Assembly: GCA_026394375.1 (NCBI GenBank)
Contig: JAPKYJ010000015.1
Span: 79,265 to 112,482 of the forward strand
Direction of reading: 5' to 3'
Length of the DNA stretch: 33,218 nucleotides
Source: Methanomassiliicoccales archaeon
GTDB lineage: Archaea; Thermoplasmatota; Thermoplasmata; Methanomassiliicoccales; UBA472
Positions within the stretch are counted from its first letter, which is position 1, and every line of letters starts with the position of its first letter. This document shows, one piece after another, positions 7,588 through 16,001 of this stretch. The notes under the pieces were generated by a model. It made no database searches, was not told where the DNA came from, and saw only the letters and a list, made by a program, of their open reading frames with translations. The position numbers and the translations under genes are program-made.

Positions 7588-8781
7588 TCAGAATGAAATG
7601 ATCTCGTCCATGATGGCCTCGGCCAGTGCGGACTTGCTCCCGTCCACTTTCCTTTCTTCCCCGTCGGAGCGGAGGATGAACGCCTTGGTCTTGCCCGCCG
7701 AGACATCTCGGAGGTCGTTGGCCACGATGAGGTCCAGCGAAGCCTCCTTCAGCCTCTTCCTAGCCTTCGCCTTCAGTTCCTTCTCGGGGATGCCGTGTTC
7801 CGCCTTGAAGCCCACTAGAACTTTCGCTCTCGAGCGCAGGGTGTCGAGCACCTTGGGCAGGGAGCACAGCCTCAGGACGACATCCTTCTCATCGGACGGG
7901 ATCTTGCCTTTCGATCTCGCCGGTGCGAAATCCGAGAGCGCGGCAGGCATGATGACGATGTCTTGGTCCGCCTTCTTGATCATCTGGGTAAGGTCAGCCA
8001 CGCTCACGAAGCGCTTCGTCTCGATGAACGAAGGCATGCCAACGGAGGCACGCCCCATCCACAGCTCCACCTCCGCCCCCCGTTCGAAGGCGGCGGTGGC
8101 GATCTCGATGGCCGTCTCCCCTGAACCCTTGTTGGTGATGATCCGCATCTCATCGATCGCCTCCTCCGAGGAGCCGCCGATGACCAGTACACTCTTTCCC
8201 GTCATGTCTTTCTTTCCCAGGGTTCGGATCACCGCCTCCACGAGTTCCTCGTTGGTGGCGATCTTCGACTTCTTGTTCTCGATGCGCGGACCGATGAATT
8301 GCACTCCCACCTCCTGAAGCAAGCGGACGTTCTTCCGGATGATGGGGTTCTGGAACATGGCCAGGTGCATGGCCGGGGCGATGAGGACGGGCGTCCCCGA
8401 ACCCAAAGCGGTCGTGGCCATGGTGGTCACCGGGGTATCGTCGATGCCACAGGCGATCTTGGAGATGGTGTTGGCGGTGCAAGGCGCGATGAGGTACAGG
8501 TCCGCTTTGTCGGGAGAGTTGCCAAGGAGAGAGACGTGCTGCACGCGTCCATCGATCACATCGATGACATCGTTCCCGGTGGCGAACTCCATGGACCAGG
8601 GGGTGATGAGGTTGAGCGCTTCCTGGCTGAGAACGGCGTGCACCTGCGCTCCATGGCGTATGAGGTCCCGGGCAAGCTCAAAGCATTCCACAGCGGCGAT
8701 GCTGCCCGTAACCCCGAGGACGATGCGTCGCCCCTCGAGCTTCTTGCTCTTCGTACCCCGAAGGCCGTCCGTCGGGTGCAT
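7588..8781 (-). CDS. coaBC: Bifunctional phosphopantothenoylcysteine decarboxylase / phosphopantothenate-cysteine ligase
   Basis: This two-domain CoA enzyme couples 4'-phosphopantothenate with cysteine and then decarboxylates the product. The N-terminal flavin-dependent CoaC domain (about residues 18-190) shows VLGVTGSIAAVECFELAR, the catalytic-histidine region ending QHVSLLGNSPDKADLYLIAPCTANTISKIA, and PVLIAPAMHLAMFQNP. The C-terminal CoaB domain has VLVIGGSSEEAIDEMRIITN and KVLVGFKAEHG. The 397-residue length is typical for archaeal and bacterial Dfp/CoaBC. Follows tmk by 24 bases and precedes pantoate kinase. Confidence 0.95.
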   Translation of the reverse strand: MHPTDGLRGTKSKKLEGRRIVLGVTGSIAAVECFELARDLIRHGAQVHAVLSQEALNLITPWSMEFATGNDVIDVIDGRVQHVSLLGNSPDKADLYLIAPCTANTISKIACGIDDTPVTTMATTALGSGTPVLIAPAMHLAMFQNPIIRKNVRLLQEVGVQFIGPRIENKKSKIATNEELVEAVIRTLGKKDMTGKSVLVIGGSSEEAIDEMRIITNKGSGETAIEIATAAFERGAEVELWMGRASVGMPSFIETKRFVSVADLTQMIKKADQDIVIMPAALSDFAPARSKGKIPSDEKDVVLRLCSLPKVLDTLRSRAKVLVGFKAEHGIPEKELKAKARKRLKEASLDLIVANDLRDVSAGKTKAFILRSDGEERKVDGSKSALAEAIMDEIISF

Positions 8782-8805
8782 GACGCCCCATTCCCCATTT
8801 GCCGT

Positions 8806-9477
8806 TTAAAGCTTGTTGCGAATCAGTCGCAGGGCGTCCTGGGTCACCTGCCCCGCCGACCGGGAGGCATCGAGGGTATGGAGGGAGACATCTTCCATGG
8901 CCAGGCTACGGTAGATCAGGTCGACGTCCTGCAGATACTCCATCGACTCGAATTTCGTCTTGCCTTTTCGGCTCTTCAGGCGTTCCAGGGCGGCGCTGAC
9001 CTTCATCGTCAGAAGAATGGTCAGATCGGGCTGGATGATGATGGGGCGATTGACCTCTTTGAGCCATTCCACCGCCTTTTTGGCGCCCATAGCCTCCTTG
9101 AGCAGTGCTCCCTGGTAGGCCAAGGTGGATGCGTAGTAACGATCGCAGATGACCACGTTCCCCTGTTCCAACCACGACGCGATCTGGCGTGTATGCTCGG
9201 CCCGGTCAACCATGAAAAGAAGGGCTTCGGCGAAAGTGCCGACGTCCTCAGCATTGGCCCGGCGCACGCAATCCCCCAGCCAGGAATCGCTCGGTTCGGC
9301 GGTGAGAATAACCCTTCCTGGTAGTTCCCGCAAGAGCTCGGAGTGCACCATGCGGGAGACGGTGCTCTTGCCCGTTCCGTCCACTCCCTCGAAGACCACG
9401 AACAGGCCCTTCGTCGCCACGGAAGCGGGCTCGGTGGCCGCGAGGGAATCCTCCTCATCCTGCGCCAAGGCGGTCAT
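8806..9477 (-). CDS. tmk: Thymidylate kinase
   Basis: The enzyme phosphorylates dTMP to dTDP. The 223-residue protein has the P-loop FEGVDGTGKST near residues 29-39, the dTMP-binding region LTAEPSDSWLG, the DR(Y/F) motif ICDRYYASTLAYQGA, and a C-terminal LID-like segment RKGKTKFESMEYLQDV. About 22 residues before the P-loop domain are acidic and unusual. No later ATG would keep the P-loop, so I leave the start at 9477. First gene of the operon leading to coaBC and pantoate kinase. Confidence 0.93.
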   Translation of the reverse strand: MTALAQDEEDSLAATEPASVATKGLFVVFEGVDGTGKSTVSRMVHSELLRELPGRVILTAEPSDSWLGDCVRRANAEDVGTFAEALLFMVDRAEHTRQIASWLEQGNVVICDRYYASTLAYQGALLKEAMGAKKAVEWLKEVNRPIIIQPDLTILLTMKVSAALERLKSRKGKTKFESMEYLQDVDLIYRSLAMEDVSLHTLDASRSAGQVTQDALRLIRNKL

Positions 9478-9520
9478 CGGCAGGTATCAACGCCCTGCGG
9501 GGAGAAAAAGTCGTCGGCTG

Positions 9521-9541
9521 GCATAAGGCTGCTCCTTATGC
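9521..9541. promoter_or_regulatory. Palindrome in the tmk/alanine dehydrogenase divergent region
   Basis: GCATAAGG and CCTTATGC form a perfect 8-bp inverted repeat with a 5-base spacer in the 199-base gap between the divergent tmk and alanine dehydrogenase genes. The half-site contains a TATA-like CTTATG in each direction, so it may be a regulator site overlapping the tmk promoter. The plus-strand gene has its own TTTATC near 9619-9624. Confidence 0.4.
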
Positions 9542-9676
9542 GATCAGGGATCGGGCCGCCACCAACAGCTATCCTAAGCGCGAGATGCCTGGACACGTGT
9601 TCGCACGTCCCACGTTGCCTTTATCTTCGAGCAGAGGTGTGCGTCTCCCGCGGGATGGCCGCGAAACGGTGGACCC

Positions 9677-10696
9677 ATGGCGGAACGGCAGGTGAAGGTC
9701 AAGACCCTCATCCTAACGGGGACGCAGGTGAAGAAACTCCTGGATATGAAGGAGGTGCTAGGAGCGGTCGAGGATGCCTTCAGGTACAAAGGCCTGGGCC
9801 AGGTGCAGATGCCTCCGAAGACCTATCTCTTTTTCAAGGAGCAGGACGGCGACCTGCGGACCATGCCCTCCTACGTGGAGGACGCGGGCGTGGCCGCGGT
9901 CAAGATCGTGAATGTGCATCCGCAGAACGCCAAGTACGGGTTGAGAACGGTCATGGGGACATTGCTCCTGGTCGATCCACGGACCGGGGAACCGATGGCC
10001 TTCATGGACGCCACACACATCACCGCCATGCGCACCGGAGCGGCCGGCGCGATCGCATCTAAGTACCTTGCCCGGTCGAACCCCAAGGTGATTGGGGTCA
10101 TAGGCGCGGGTAATCAGGCCCGGACGCAGGTGCTCGGACTCGTCACCCTTTACGGCGGGCTGGACGAGCTGAGGGTCTACGACCTGCAGGTGGGAAGGAG
10201 CAAGGCGTTGGTCAAAGAACTGCAAGAAGAGTACCGCTGGGAGATAAGCAATATCAAGGTGGCGGAGAGCCCGGAGGACTGCGTCCGCGGCGCCGACATC
10301 ATCACCACGGTCACTCCCTCACGAACGCCGATAGTCAAGGATGAATGGGTCTCGCCCGGGATGCATTTCAACTGCATCGGCGCGGACGCCCCGGGCAAGC
10401 AGGAGATGGACCCGAGGATACTGAAGCGGTCCTACCTGGTCATCGATGATTGGGAGCAGGCCAGCCATTCGGGGGAGATCAACGTGCCTCTGAGCAAGGG
10501 CGAGCTCACGCGGACGGACGTGGACGCGGAGATCGGCGCGGTCGTGGCTGGTCTTAGCCCAAAGAGAACGAGCGATGATCAGGTGACGGTGTTCTGCTCC
10601 ACCGGGCTGGCGGTGCAGGATTGCTTGACGGCGAAGCTGGTCTACGAAGCGGCGTGTCGACTGGGCGTGGGGCGGCACCTGAACATCATAGACTGA
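9677..10696 (+). CDS. Alanine dehydrogenase / ornithine cyclodeaminase family protein
   Basis: A 339-residue NAD-dependent enzyme of the ornithine cyclodeaminase/mu-crystallin superfamily, which in archaea includes an alanine dehydrogenase. Visible marks are the substrate-binding segment GDLRTMPSYVEDAGVAAVKIVNVHP, ATHITAMRTGAAGAIASKYLAR, and the Rossmann loop VIGVIGAGNQARTQ near residue 140, with HFNCIGADAPGKQEMDP after it. Archaeal relatives convert alanine and pyruvate or act on ornithine. The sequence alone does not decide the substrate. It stands alone on the plus strand and converges on gcvPB. Confidence 0.9.
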   Translation: MAERQVKVKTLILTGTQVKKLLDMKEVLGAVEDAFRYKGLGQVQMPPKTYLFFKEQDGDLRTMPSYVEDAGVAAVKIVNVHPQNAKYGLRTVMGTLLLVDPRTGEPMAFMDATHITAMRTGAAGAIASKYLARSNPKVIGVIGAGNQARTQVLGLVTLYGGLDELRVYDLQVGRSKALVKELQEEYRWEISNIKVAESPEDCVRGADIITTVTPSRTPIVKDEWVSPGMHFNCIGADAPGKQEMDPRILKRSYLVIDDWEQASHSGEINVPLSKGELTRTDVDAEIGAVVAGLSPKRTSDDQVTVFCSTGLAVQDCLTAKLVYEAACRLGVGRHLNIID

Positions 10697-10721
10697 CCCT
10701 CGCCCGACCAGAGATGACGGT

Positions 10722-12209
10722 TCAGAGGGTCTCGGTTTTTTCCTTTGCCATCTTCTTCCTGTAGGCGCGCCAACTGAGGATGGCTTCTTTGGCTGCATAC
10801 ACCTCGTCCACTCGTTTGACGGCGGCGTTGTGCGGTGCTTCCCGGACCGTCTGCGGGTCGTCCTCGAGGGCGATCCTCCTCATGACCGCGGCGAACTCGT
10901 CCAGCGATTCCTTCGTCTCCGTTTCCGTGGGCTCGATCATCAGCGCTTCCTCCACCAGGCCAGGGAAGTACACGGTCGGAGCATGATATCCGAAATCCAG
11001 CAGGCGTTTGGCCACGTCGAAGGCCCTGATCCCTTTCTCCTCTTTGAGCTTCTTGGCGCTCACCACGAACTCGTGCTTGCGCAGATCGCCGTAAGGCAAC
11101 GGATAGACGTCCTTCAGCTCGTGCTTGAGGTAGTTGGAGTTGAGCACCGCCCCGTCGGAGGCGGCCCGCAATCCGTCCCCGCCCTTCCTCAAGATGTAGG
11201 AGTAGGCCCGGACCAGCACGGCGAAGTTGCCGTAGAACGCCCTGACCTTGCCGATGGAATCCGGCTGGTCGTAGTCAAGGTGGAACTTGCCATCCTTCTT
11301 TACGATGCGCGGAACGGGCAGGAAGGGCAGCAATCGCTCTCTCACCCCCACTGGCCCGGCTCCCGGTCCGCCGCCCCCGTGAGGGGTGGCGAAGGTCTTG
11401 TGCAGATTGAAGTGCACGATATCGAAATCCATTATCCCCGGGGTGGTACGTCCCATGACCGCGTTCAGGTTGGCGCCGTCGTAGTAGAGGAGCGCCCCGG
11501 CCTCGTGCACGATGCGGGCGATCTCCCGGATATCGGATTCGAAGATGCCCAGCGTGTTAGGGTTGGTGATCATGAACGCGGCGGTCTTCTCCGAGACCGC
11601 GGCCTTGAGCGCTTCCACGCCCACCCGGCCCTCGTCCGACGAAGGGATCTCTATGACCTCGAAGCCGGCCATGGCGGCGGATGCGGGGTTGGTGCCGTGG
11701 GCGGAGTCCGGGACCACCACCTCGGTGCGCTGCTCGCCAGATTTGGCATGATAGGCCTTGGTCAGAAGCATGCCAGTGAACTCGCCATGTGCCCCGGCCG
11801 CCGGTTGAAGGGTGATGGCGTCCATGCCCGAGATCTCGCACAACGCCCTCTCCAGCTCGTACATGAGCTGCAGCGCCCCTTGCACCGTCTCCTCGTCCTG
11901 ATAGGGGTGGATGTTCTGCACCGTCGATAGGGAAGCGAGTACGTCCGCGTATTTGGGATTGAATTTCATGGTGCACGAGCCCAGCGGATACATCCCGTTG
12001 TCGATGCCGAAGGTCATCTGGCTCAAGTTGATGTAGTGTTTGACGACTTCCCTCTCTGGGAGGGAGGGCAGGTCGAGCTCCGAACGGATCAGCTCGCTGG
12101 GGGCGTAGTCCTCCAGCCCCCTCCCCTCATCATCGAACGGCAGGTCGAAGTCGGTCCGTCCGTCCTTCTCCATGATGAGGCGACGCTCATAGCGAGCTTG
12201 GCGGTACAT
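10722..12209 (-). CDS. gcvPB: Glycine dehydrogenase (decarboxylating) subunit 2, P-protein
   Basis: One half of the two-subunit P-protein of the glycine cleavage system. With GcvPA it decarboxylates glycine and passes aminomethyl to lipoyl-GcvH. The 495-residue protein carries the pyridoxal-phosphate lysine in HFNLHKTFATPHGGGGPG and the family start MYRQARYERRLI. ATG at 12207-12209 shares its A with the TGA of gcvPA, so translation is coupled. GcvT, GcvH and lipoamide dehydrogenase are not in this window. Confidence 0.96.
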   Translation of the reverse strand: MYRQARYERRLIMEKDGRTDFDLPFDDEGRGLEDYAPSELIRSELDLPSLPEREVVKHYINLSQMTFGIDNGMYPLGSCTMKFNPKYADVLASLSTVQNIHPYQDEETVQGALQLMYELERALCEISGMDAITLQPAAGAHGEFTGMLLTKAYHAKSGEQRTEVVVPDSAHGTNPASAAMAGFEVIEIPSSDEGRVGVEALKAAVSEKTAAFMITNPNTLGIFESDIREIARIVHEAGALLYYDGANLNAVMGRTTPGIMDFDIVHFNLHKTFATPHGGGGPGAGPVGVRERLLPFLPVPRIVKKDGKFHLDYDQPDSIGKVRAFYGNFAVLVRAYSYILRKGGDGLRAASDGAVLNSNYLKHELKDVYPLPYGDLRKHEFVVSAKKLKEEKGIRAFDVAKRLLDFGYHAPTVYFPGLVEEALMIEPTETETKESLDEFAAVMRRIALEDDPQTVREAPHNAAVKRVDEVYAAKEAILSWRAYRKKMAKEKTETL

Positions 12210-13531
12210 CAGACCACGTCCTTCAGGGCGGCGATCAGCCCGGAATGGTCTTCGTCCGAGTGCATCTCTGTGGAGCAGAGCAGCATGTGCTCGTTCAGCC
12301 TAGGGATGTGCTCGACCAAAGGCAATCCGCCGATGATGCCTTTCTTCAGCAGCAGCTTGTTCAGCTTCTCTGGTCTGACGGGAGTGCGGACGACGAACTC
12401 GTTGAAATGGTAAGCGTCGAAGAAGGGCGATTCGAACCCGTCGATCTCTCCGATCATGTCCGCTAGCTTCCGGGCCCTGACCATGTTCACCTTGGCCAAC
12501 GATAGCAGCCCTTCCTTCCCCAGCACGCTCAGGTAGGCGGAGGCGGCCACGGCCATCAGAGCTTCATTGGTGCAGATGTTGGAGGTGGCCTTGGAGCGCC
12601 TTATGTGCTGCTCCCGGGTCTGCAGCGTCATGCAGAAAGCCCTTTCCCCCTCTGCATCTCGCGTCATTCCGATCACCCGTCCAGGCATCTTGCGCACATG
12701 CTCCTGTCGGCAGGCGAAGATGCCTAGCAGCGGACCTCCGAAGTTCATGGGGATGCCCAATGGCTGGCCTTCACCGATGACTATGTCCGCGCCGTAGTCG
12801 CCAGGGGCCTTGAGCGCCCCAAGCGAGATCGGGTTCACGCCCACCACCAGCGCCACCTCCGGGAACTGCTCCTTCAACAGGTGAGCATGGGAATCAAGGA
12901 CCCCGAAGAAGTTCGGTACTTCCACGTAGACACCAGAGGTCTCGGCGTCCACCTTCGATCGCAGGTCCTCCAGGTCCAGCTCGCCCGTGTAGGGGTCGTA
13001 GGAATATTCCACCACTTCGATCTTCGGCCCCCAGGCGTAGTTCTTGAGCACGCTCTTCTTCTCCCAGCTGAGCGCCTCGGGAATGAGGAACCGGCGCTTC
13101 TCGTTGAGACGCGTGCACATGGTGGCCGCTTCGCCCAGGGCGGTGGAGGCGTCGTAATTGGAGGAATTAACGGCATCCAGCCCGGTGAGCTCCGCCATGT
13201 AGCTCTGGTATTCGAATAGGGCCTGCAGCATGCCCTGGCTCACCTCCGCTTGATATGGGGTGTATGAGGTCAGGAACTCGGAGCGGGAGAGGATGGTTCG
13301 GACGGCAGAGGGTATGAAATGATGGTAGACGCCTGCTCCCAGGAAGCAAGGATGATCGTCGGCGGTGAGATTCTTGGAGAGGGTCTGGCGGACCTCGCGC
13401 AGCACCTCCATCTCCGATATCCCCTTCGGCAAGCGCAGGCCTTTCGTGCGCACATCCTCGGGGATGTCCTCGAACAGCTGGTCCAAGCTCCGCATGCCGA
13501 GCTCTGCCAACATCTCTTCCTGGTGCCTCAT
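12209..13531 (-). CDS. gcvPA: Glycine dehydrogenase (decarboxylating) subunit 1, P-protein
   Basis: Partner of GcvPB in the heterodimeric P-protein, glycine cleavage. The 440-residue protein starts RHQEEMLAELG, followed by FLGAGVYHHFIPSAVRTILSRSEFLTSYTPYQAE and EYQSYMAELTGLDAVNSSNYD, hallmarks of this subunit. It has a PLP-type fold but no catalytic lysine, which GcvPB supplies. GGGCGGAAAG just before the ATG is a possible ribosome site. ATTAAT at about 13560-13565 is a TATA-like element. First gene of the operon. Confidence 0.96.
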   Translation of the reverse strand: MRHQEEMLAELGMRSLDQLFEDIPEDVRTKGLRLPKGISEMEVLREVRQTLSKNLTADDHPCFLGAGVYHHFIPSAVRTILSRSEFLTSYTPYQAEVSQGMLQALFEYQSYMAELTGLDAVNSSNYDASTALGEAATMCTRLNEKRRFLIPEALSWEKKSVLKNYAWGPKIEVVEYSYDPYTGELDLEDLRSKVDAETSGVYVEVPNFFGVLDSHAHLLKEQFPEVALVVGVNPISLGALKAPGDYGADIVIGEGQPLGIPMNFGGPLLGIFACRQEHVRKMPGRVIGMTRDAEGERAFCMTLQTREQHIRRSKATSNICTNEALMAVAASAYLSVLGKEGLLSLAKVNMVRARKLADMIGEIDGFESPFFDAYHFNEFVVRTPVRPEKLNKLLLKKGIIGGLPLVEHIPRLNEHMLLCSTEMHSDEDHSGLIAALKDVV

Positions 13532-13659
13532 CTTTCCGCCCTCGCTACATTGTCCGCTAGATTAATACCTTGCCATATTCCGTGCGTCTGGCTAGCATAT
13601 GACGGAGTGGCATCCGAATGAGATCGGAATCCACTATCTCGCCGAGAGACGAAGATTCT

Positions 13660-14070
13660 CTAGAGGCCAGGAGCGTTTGAAAGCGAGACCAGGCGGGAGA
13701 AGAATGCTGGCAGGCTCTCGATGTCTTTGATCTCCATCTTGACCAGCCTGACCAATCGCCGGCGAACGTTGTCGTCGTAGCGGACGCCGTTGGCGACCAA
13801 GGCGGAGCGCAGCAGCCGCGCCAGCTGCCCCCCTTTCCGGTCCCAATCGGTGAGGATGACAGCGCTCTTCCTTTCCGTGGCGAGGCGTTCGGCAAGGGAG
13901 AAGATAGAGTTCGGACCATGCACCTGCCACACCTCGCCGCCCACGCCGAGAAGGGAGAGGGCGGCCCGGTCCTTCTGCCCTTCGATCAGTATCACCTGCT
14001 CTGGAGCGCGAGAGCTCAGTTCCTCCAGGATTTTCATGAGCTCCTTCAAGGTCTCCTCAGGGTCGAGCAT
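13660..14070 (-). CDS. Toprim-domain protein (small primase-like)
   Basis: A 136-residue protein whose core is a Toprim fold: VILIEGQKDRAALSLLGV supplies the conserved glutamate and VILTDWDRKGG the DxD pair that binds magnesium. Such small Toprim proteins in archaea and bacteria (for example RNase M5-like and primase-like members) cleave or join nucleic acid. The exact activity cannot be told here. Start ATG at 14070 (MLDPEETLKELM); a longer reading would run through the DUF167 gene. It overlaps the DUF167 stop by 14 bases, so they form an operon. Confidence 0.85.
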   Translation of the reverse strand: MLDPEETLKELMKILEELSSRAPEQVILIEGQKDRAALSLLGVGGEVWQVHGPNSIFSLAERLATERKSAVILTDWDRKGGQLARLLRSALVANGVRYDDNVRRRLVRLVKMEIKDIESLPAFFSRLVSLSNAPGL

Positions 14071-14374
14071 GCCACCCCTCCAGCATCTTCTTCGCGCGCT
14101 CCAGGTCCCCGGTGACAAGGACGGTCTTCGTTCGCGAGGTATGACCTCGCAACACGGAGACCTTCGCCTGGAGCAATGCCTCCAGCAGTTCAACTAGCTC
14201 CTTGTTCGCCTCCCCTTTCTCGGGAGGGGCCTTGAGCTTGACGACCAGTCGGCCGCGCCACTGATCGAAGCCCTCCACCTCTGAACGGCCCGACTTGGGA
14301 GAGACGATGACGTCCAGCTCTAGACCGGAAGCGGTCTCCCGGAACAAGACTCCACGGCTCACGATTACCAGCAC
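14057..14374 (-). CDS. DUF167 (YggU-like) family protein
   Basis: About 105 residues. The segments LDVIVSPKSGRSEVEGFDQWRGRLVVKLKAPPEKGEANKELVELL and SVLRGHTSRTKTVLVTG match the DUF167/YggU family, small basic proteins of unknown function found in all domains. A GTG at 14374 (VLVIVSRG) or at 14362 (VSRG) is the likely start; no ATG fits. Its 3' end overlaps the Toprim gene. Divergent from GINS51 with about 87 bases between. Confidence 0.82.
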   Translation of the reverse strand: MLVIVSRGVLFRETASGLELDVIVSPKSGRSEVEGFDQWRGRLVVKLKAPPEKGEANKELVELLEALLQAKVSVLRGHTSRTKTVLVTGDLERAKKMLEGWHARP

Positions 14375-14461
14375 CGCGATTTGGTTAGAAAGACGTTGCC
14401 CACCTCTTTCCGAAGCAAAGTACCGAGAAGCATCAAATATCAACAGCCGAATCTGTCCTCG

Positions 14462-15274
14462 ATGGCGCCGCTGCCGGAGTCCCTCACCTACGAGGACGTG
14501 ATGAAAGCGTTCAGGGAGGAGAAGCGTTCCAACACGATCACCGAGATCAGGAAGGACTTTTACATCACAGCAAGGCAGCTGGTAGAGCAGCTCAAGCGCG
14601 ACCACGAAAGGGAGAGCGCCCTCGACCCCTACTCCGCCAAGGCGAGAGGGCTGGGGCAGCAGATCAACCGGCTCACCGAGAAGACGATGCAGATATTCGA
14701 TTTCCGAGCGGAGAAGGTAACGCTCATGGCCATCCGGGCGGCGAGCGGGGGAAAGCTGGACGAGTCCCGCCTCACGCCGGAGGAGAAGGCGCTCCTGGAG
14801 AGCGTGCTGCAGCGGACCAAGGCCAGCCGGGAGGCGATATTCTCGTCGGGCGAGAGATGCCGCGAGGTGATCCCCGCTCCGACCGTGGCGCCCATGCCCG
14901 TTCCTCCGGTCCCGAAGACCGTGGTGCAAGAGAGACCGCCCTCGGTCCAGCCCGAAGGAGCGGAGGCGAAGGTTGCTCCAGGAGTTGAGGAAGCATCTTC
15001 CCGGCAACCTGGGCACGATGGCCACGGAGGGGAGCAAAGGAAGCTCGTTCCCGAACCACCATCCACTTCCACAACCCAACTGATGAGCGAGCGCCCTACG
15101 GAAGCGAAAGGTGCGGAGGTGCTGCTGCGGATCCTCGAGGACATTCCTTCATTCGCAGGACCGGATTCGGTCTACAAGCTGCACAAGGAGGATGTCATCA
15201 CGCTCCCCGCCTCGATCGGGCGGGCGTTGATCAAGCGCGGCAAGGCGGAAGAGATCACGCCCGGTTCCATGTAA
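14462..15274 (+). CDS. GINS complex subunit Gins51 (Gins15)
   Basis: GINS binds MCM and Cdc45/GAN and is needed for replication-fork progress. The 270-residue protein shows the A-then-B domain order of archaeal Gins51. The helical A domain is at the N-terminus (LTYEDVMKAFREEKRSNTITEI... INRLTEKTMQIFDFRAEKV). There is a long Pro/Glu-rich linker (about residues 145-215). The C-terminal B domain has YKLHKEDVITLPASIGRALIKRGKAEEI. ATG 14462 is 26 bases after the TATA-like AAATATC at about 14435-14441, so it may be leaderless. Divergent from the DUF167-Toprim pair. Confidence 0.85.
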   Translation: MAPLPESLTYEDVMKAFREEKRSNTITEIRKDFYITARQLVEQLKRDHERESALDPYSAKARGLGQQINRLTEKTMQIFDFRAEKVTLMAIRAASGGKLDESRLTPEEKALLESVLQRTKASREAIFSSGERCREVIPAPTVAPMPVPPVPKTVVQERPPSVQPEGAEAKVAPGVEEASSRQPGHDGHGGEQRKLVPEPPSTSTTQLMSERPTEAKGAEVLLRILEDIPSFAGPDSVYKLHKEDVITLPASIGRALIKRGKAEEITPGSM

Positions 15275-15326
15275 AACAGAAAAAGCCAGCGGCCTTTTCC
15301 GCGGTCAGGCACGGACTTCGTGCGCG

Positions 15327-15340
15327 ATATCTTTATGTAG
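15327..15340 (+). promoter_or_regulatory. TATA-like promoter of tRNA-Lys
   Basis: ATATCTTTATGT sits 25-38 bases before the tRNA 5' end, the usual distance for an archaeal tRNA promoter. It belongs to the core genome, upstream of the integration point. Confidence 0.5.
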
Positions 15341-15364
15341 GCTAATCAGTATTGGCCGAAAGAC

Positions 15365-15441
15365 GGGCCCGTAGCTCAGCTAGGTGGAGCAATCGGCTCT
15401 TAACCGATGGGTCGTGGGTTCGAATCCCACCGGGCCCGCCA
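15365..15441 (+). tRNA. tRNA-Lys(CTT), intact, with encoded CCA
   Basis: A complete cloverleaf. The acceptor arms GGGCCCG and CGGGCCC pair perfectly. The anticodon stem is ATCGG/CCGAT with loop CTCTTAA, giving anticodon CTT for lysine. The T arm is GTGGG TTCGAAT CCCAC, with discriminator G and genomic CCA. Its 3' end is the target of the integrated island: the last 15 bases plus CCA are repeated at the right end of the island, and the gene stays functional. Confidence 0.96.
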
Positions 15442-15443
15442 CT
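15426..15443 (+). repeat. Left attachment site (attL) in the tRNA-Lys 3' end
   Basis: CCCACCGGGCCCGCCACT, 18 bases, identical to 28753-28770. It covers the 3' T stem, acceptor strand and CCA of tRNA-Lys plus two bases, which is the usual target of tRNA-directed tyrosine recombinases. The base before each copy differs (T on the left, A on the right), so the identity block is sharply bounded. Confidence 0.85.
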
Positions 15444-15790
15444 AAGCATATCCAGTGTTGTCGTGTTTTCGGTCAATAACGCCGTTTTTGGGGGTTATTG
15501 AATTTCGGCTCCACGCTTCCCTGAGCTCTCCGCCGGCTAGGCCCTGCTTGATGCTCGCGTAGTAGCGCTGCGTCGTCGCAGGGCTAGCGTGCCTCAGCTG
15601 CAGAGACATCGCGGGGAGGAGCTTCGGGTCGAGGTTCACGGTCATCGAGGTGATCGTCGACCTGAGGTCCTTGATTATGAACCTCACGCCCGAGGCCTCC
15701 TCGACCAGGTCCTTGATGCTCCGGAGGGACTTGTCGCTGTAGAATCCGTCGGCGCCGGCCCTGAGAATGCGAACATCATTTTCCCCAGCC
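15442..15790 (-). pseudogene. Tyrosine recombinase, C-terminal remnant
   Basis: Its stop codon touches the last base of tRNA-Lys, a typical position for an integrase beside its att site. The minus-strand frame reads GADGFYSDKSLRSIKDLVEEASG, then IKDLRSTITSM, LQLRHASPATTQRYYASI, with the R of DLR, the LRH motif and the catalytic Y. No frame upstream supplies the first half of the catalytic domain. The fragment has no ATG of its own at its true 5' end, and the neighbouring frame overlaps it out of phase around 15684-15790. It is truncated or frameshifted and should be inactive. Confidence 0.8.
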
Positions 15791-16001
15791 AGATGGTCCG
15801 CCGGTCCCTCGCGGCGATCATGAGCTCCTCCAGCTTCCGATCGAAAGCGTCGACGTCCAGCGGCTTCCCCCTCGAGCAGGAGAAGAGCAGCTCCGACACC
15901 AGGTCGATGGCGTCCTCGACCCCTCGCCAGTAGTCGATCGGCATGCCGTCAATCATCTTCAGCTCGATGTGCTCGAGCTCCGTCATCTCGTTCATGGTCA
16001 T
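15684..16001 (-). CDS. Small acidic protein, possibly the 5' part of the broken integrase locus
   Basis: A 105-residue reading frame starting MTMNEMTELEHIELKMIDG with a helical acidic body (GVEDAIDLVSELLF, FDRKLEELMIAARDRR). From about residue 70 it reads through the integrase remnant out of frame, ending SGASRTWSRRPRA, which is shadow sequence. Either a short gene lost its stop or a frameshift near 15790 separated the integrase into two frames. Its ATG overlaps the stop of the ribbon-helix-helix gene upstream by four bases (ATGA), so the first half was a real co-translated gene. Function unknown. Confidence 0.45.
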   Translation of the reverse strand: MTMNEMTELEHIELKMIDGMPIDYWRGVEDAIDLVSELLFSCSRGKPLDVDAFDRKLEELMIAARDRRTIWLGKMMFAFSGPAPTDSTATSPSGASRTWSRRPRA

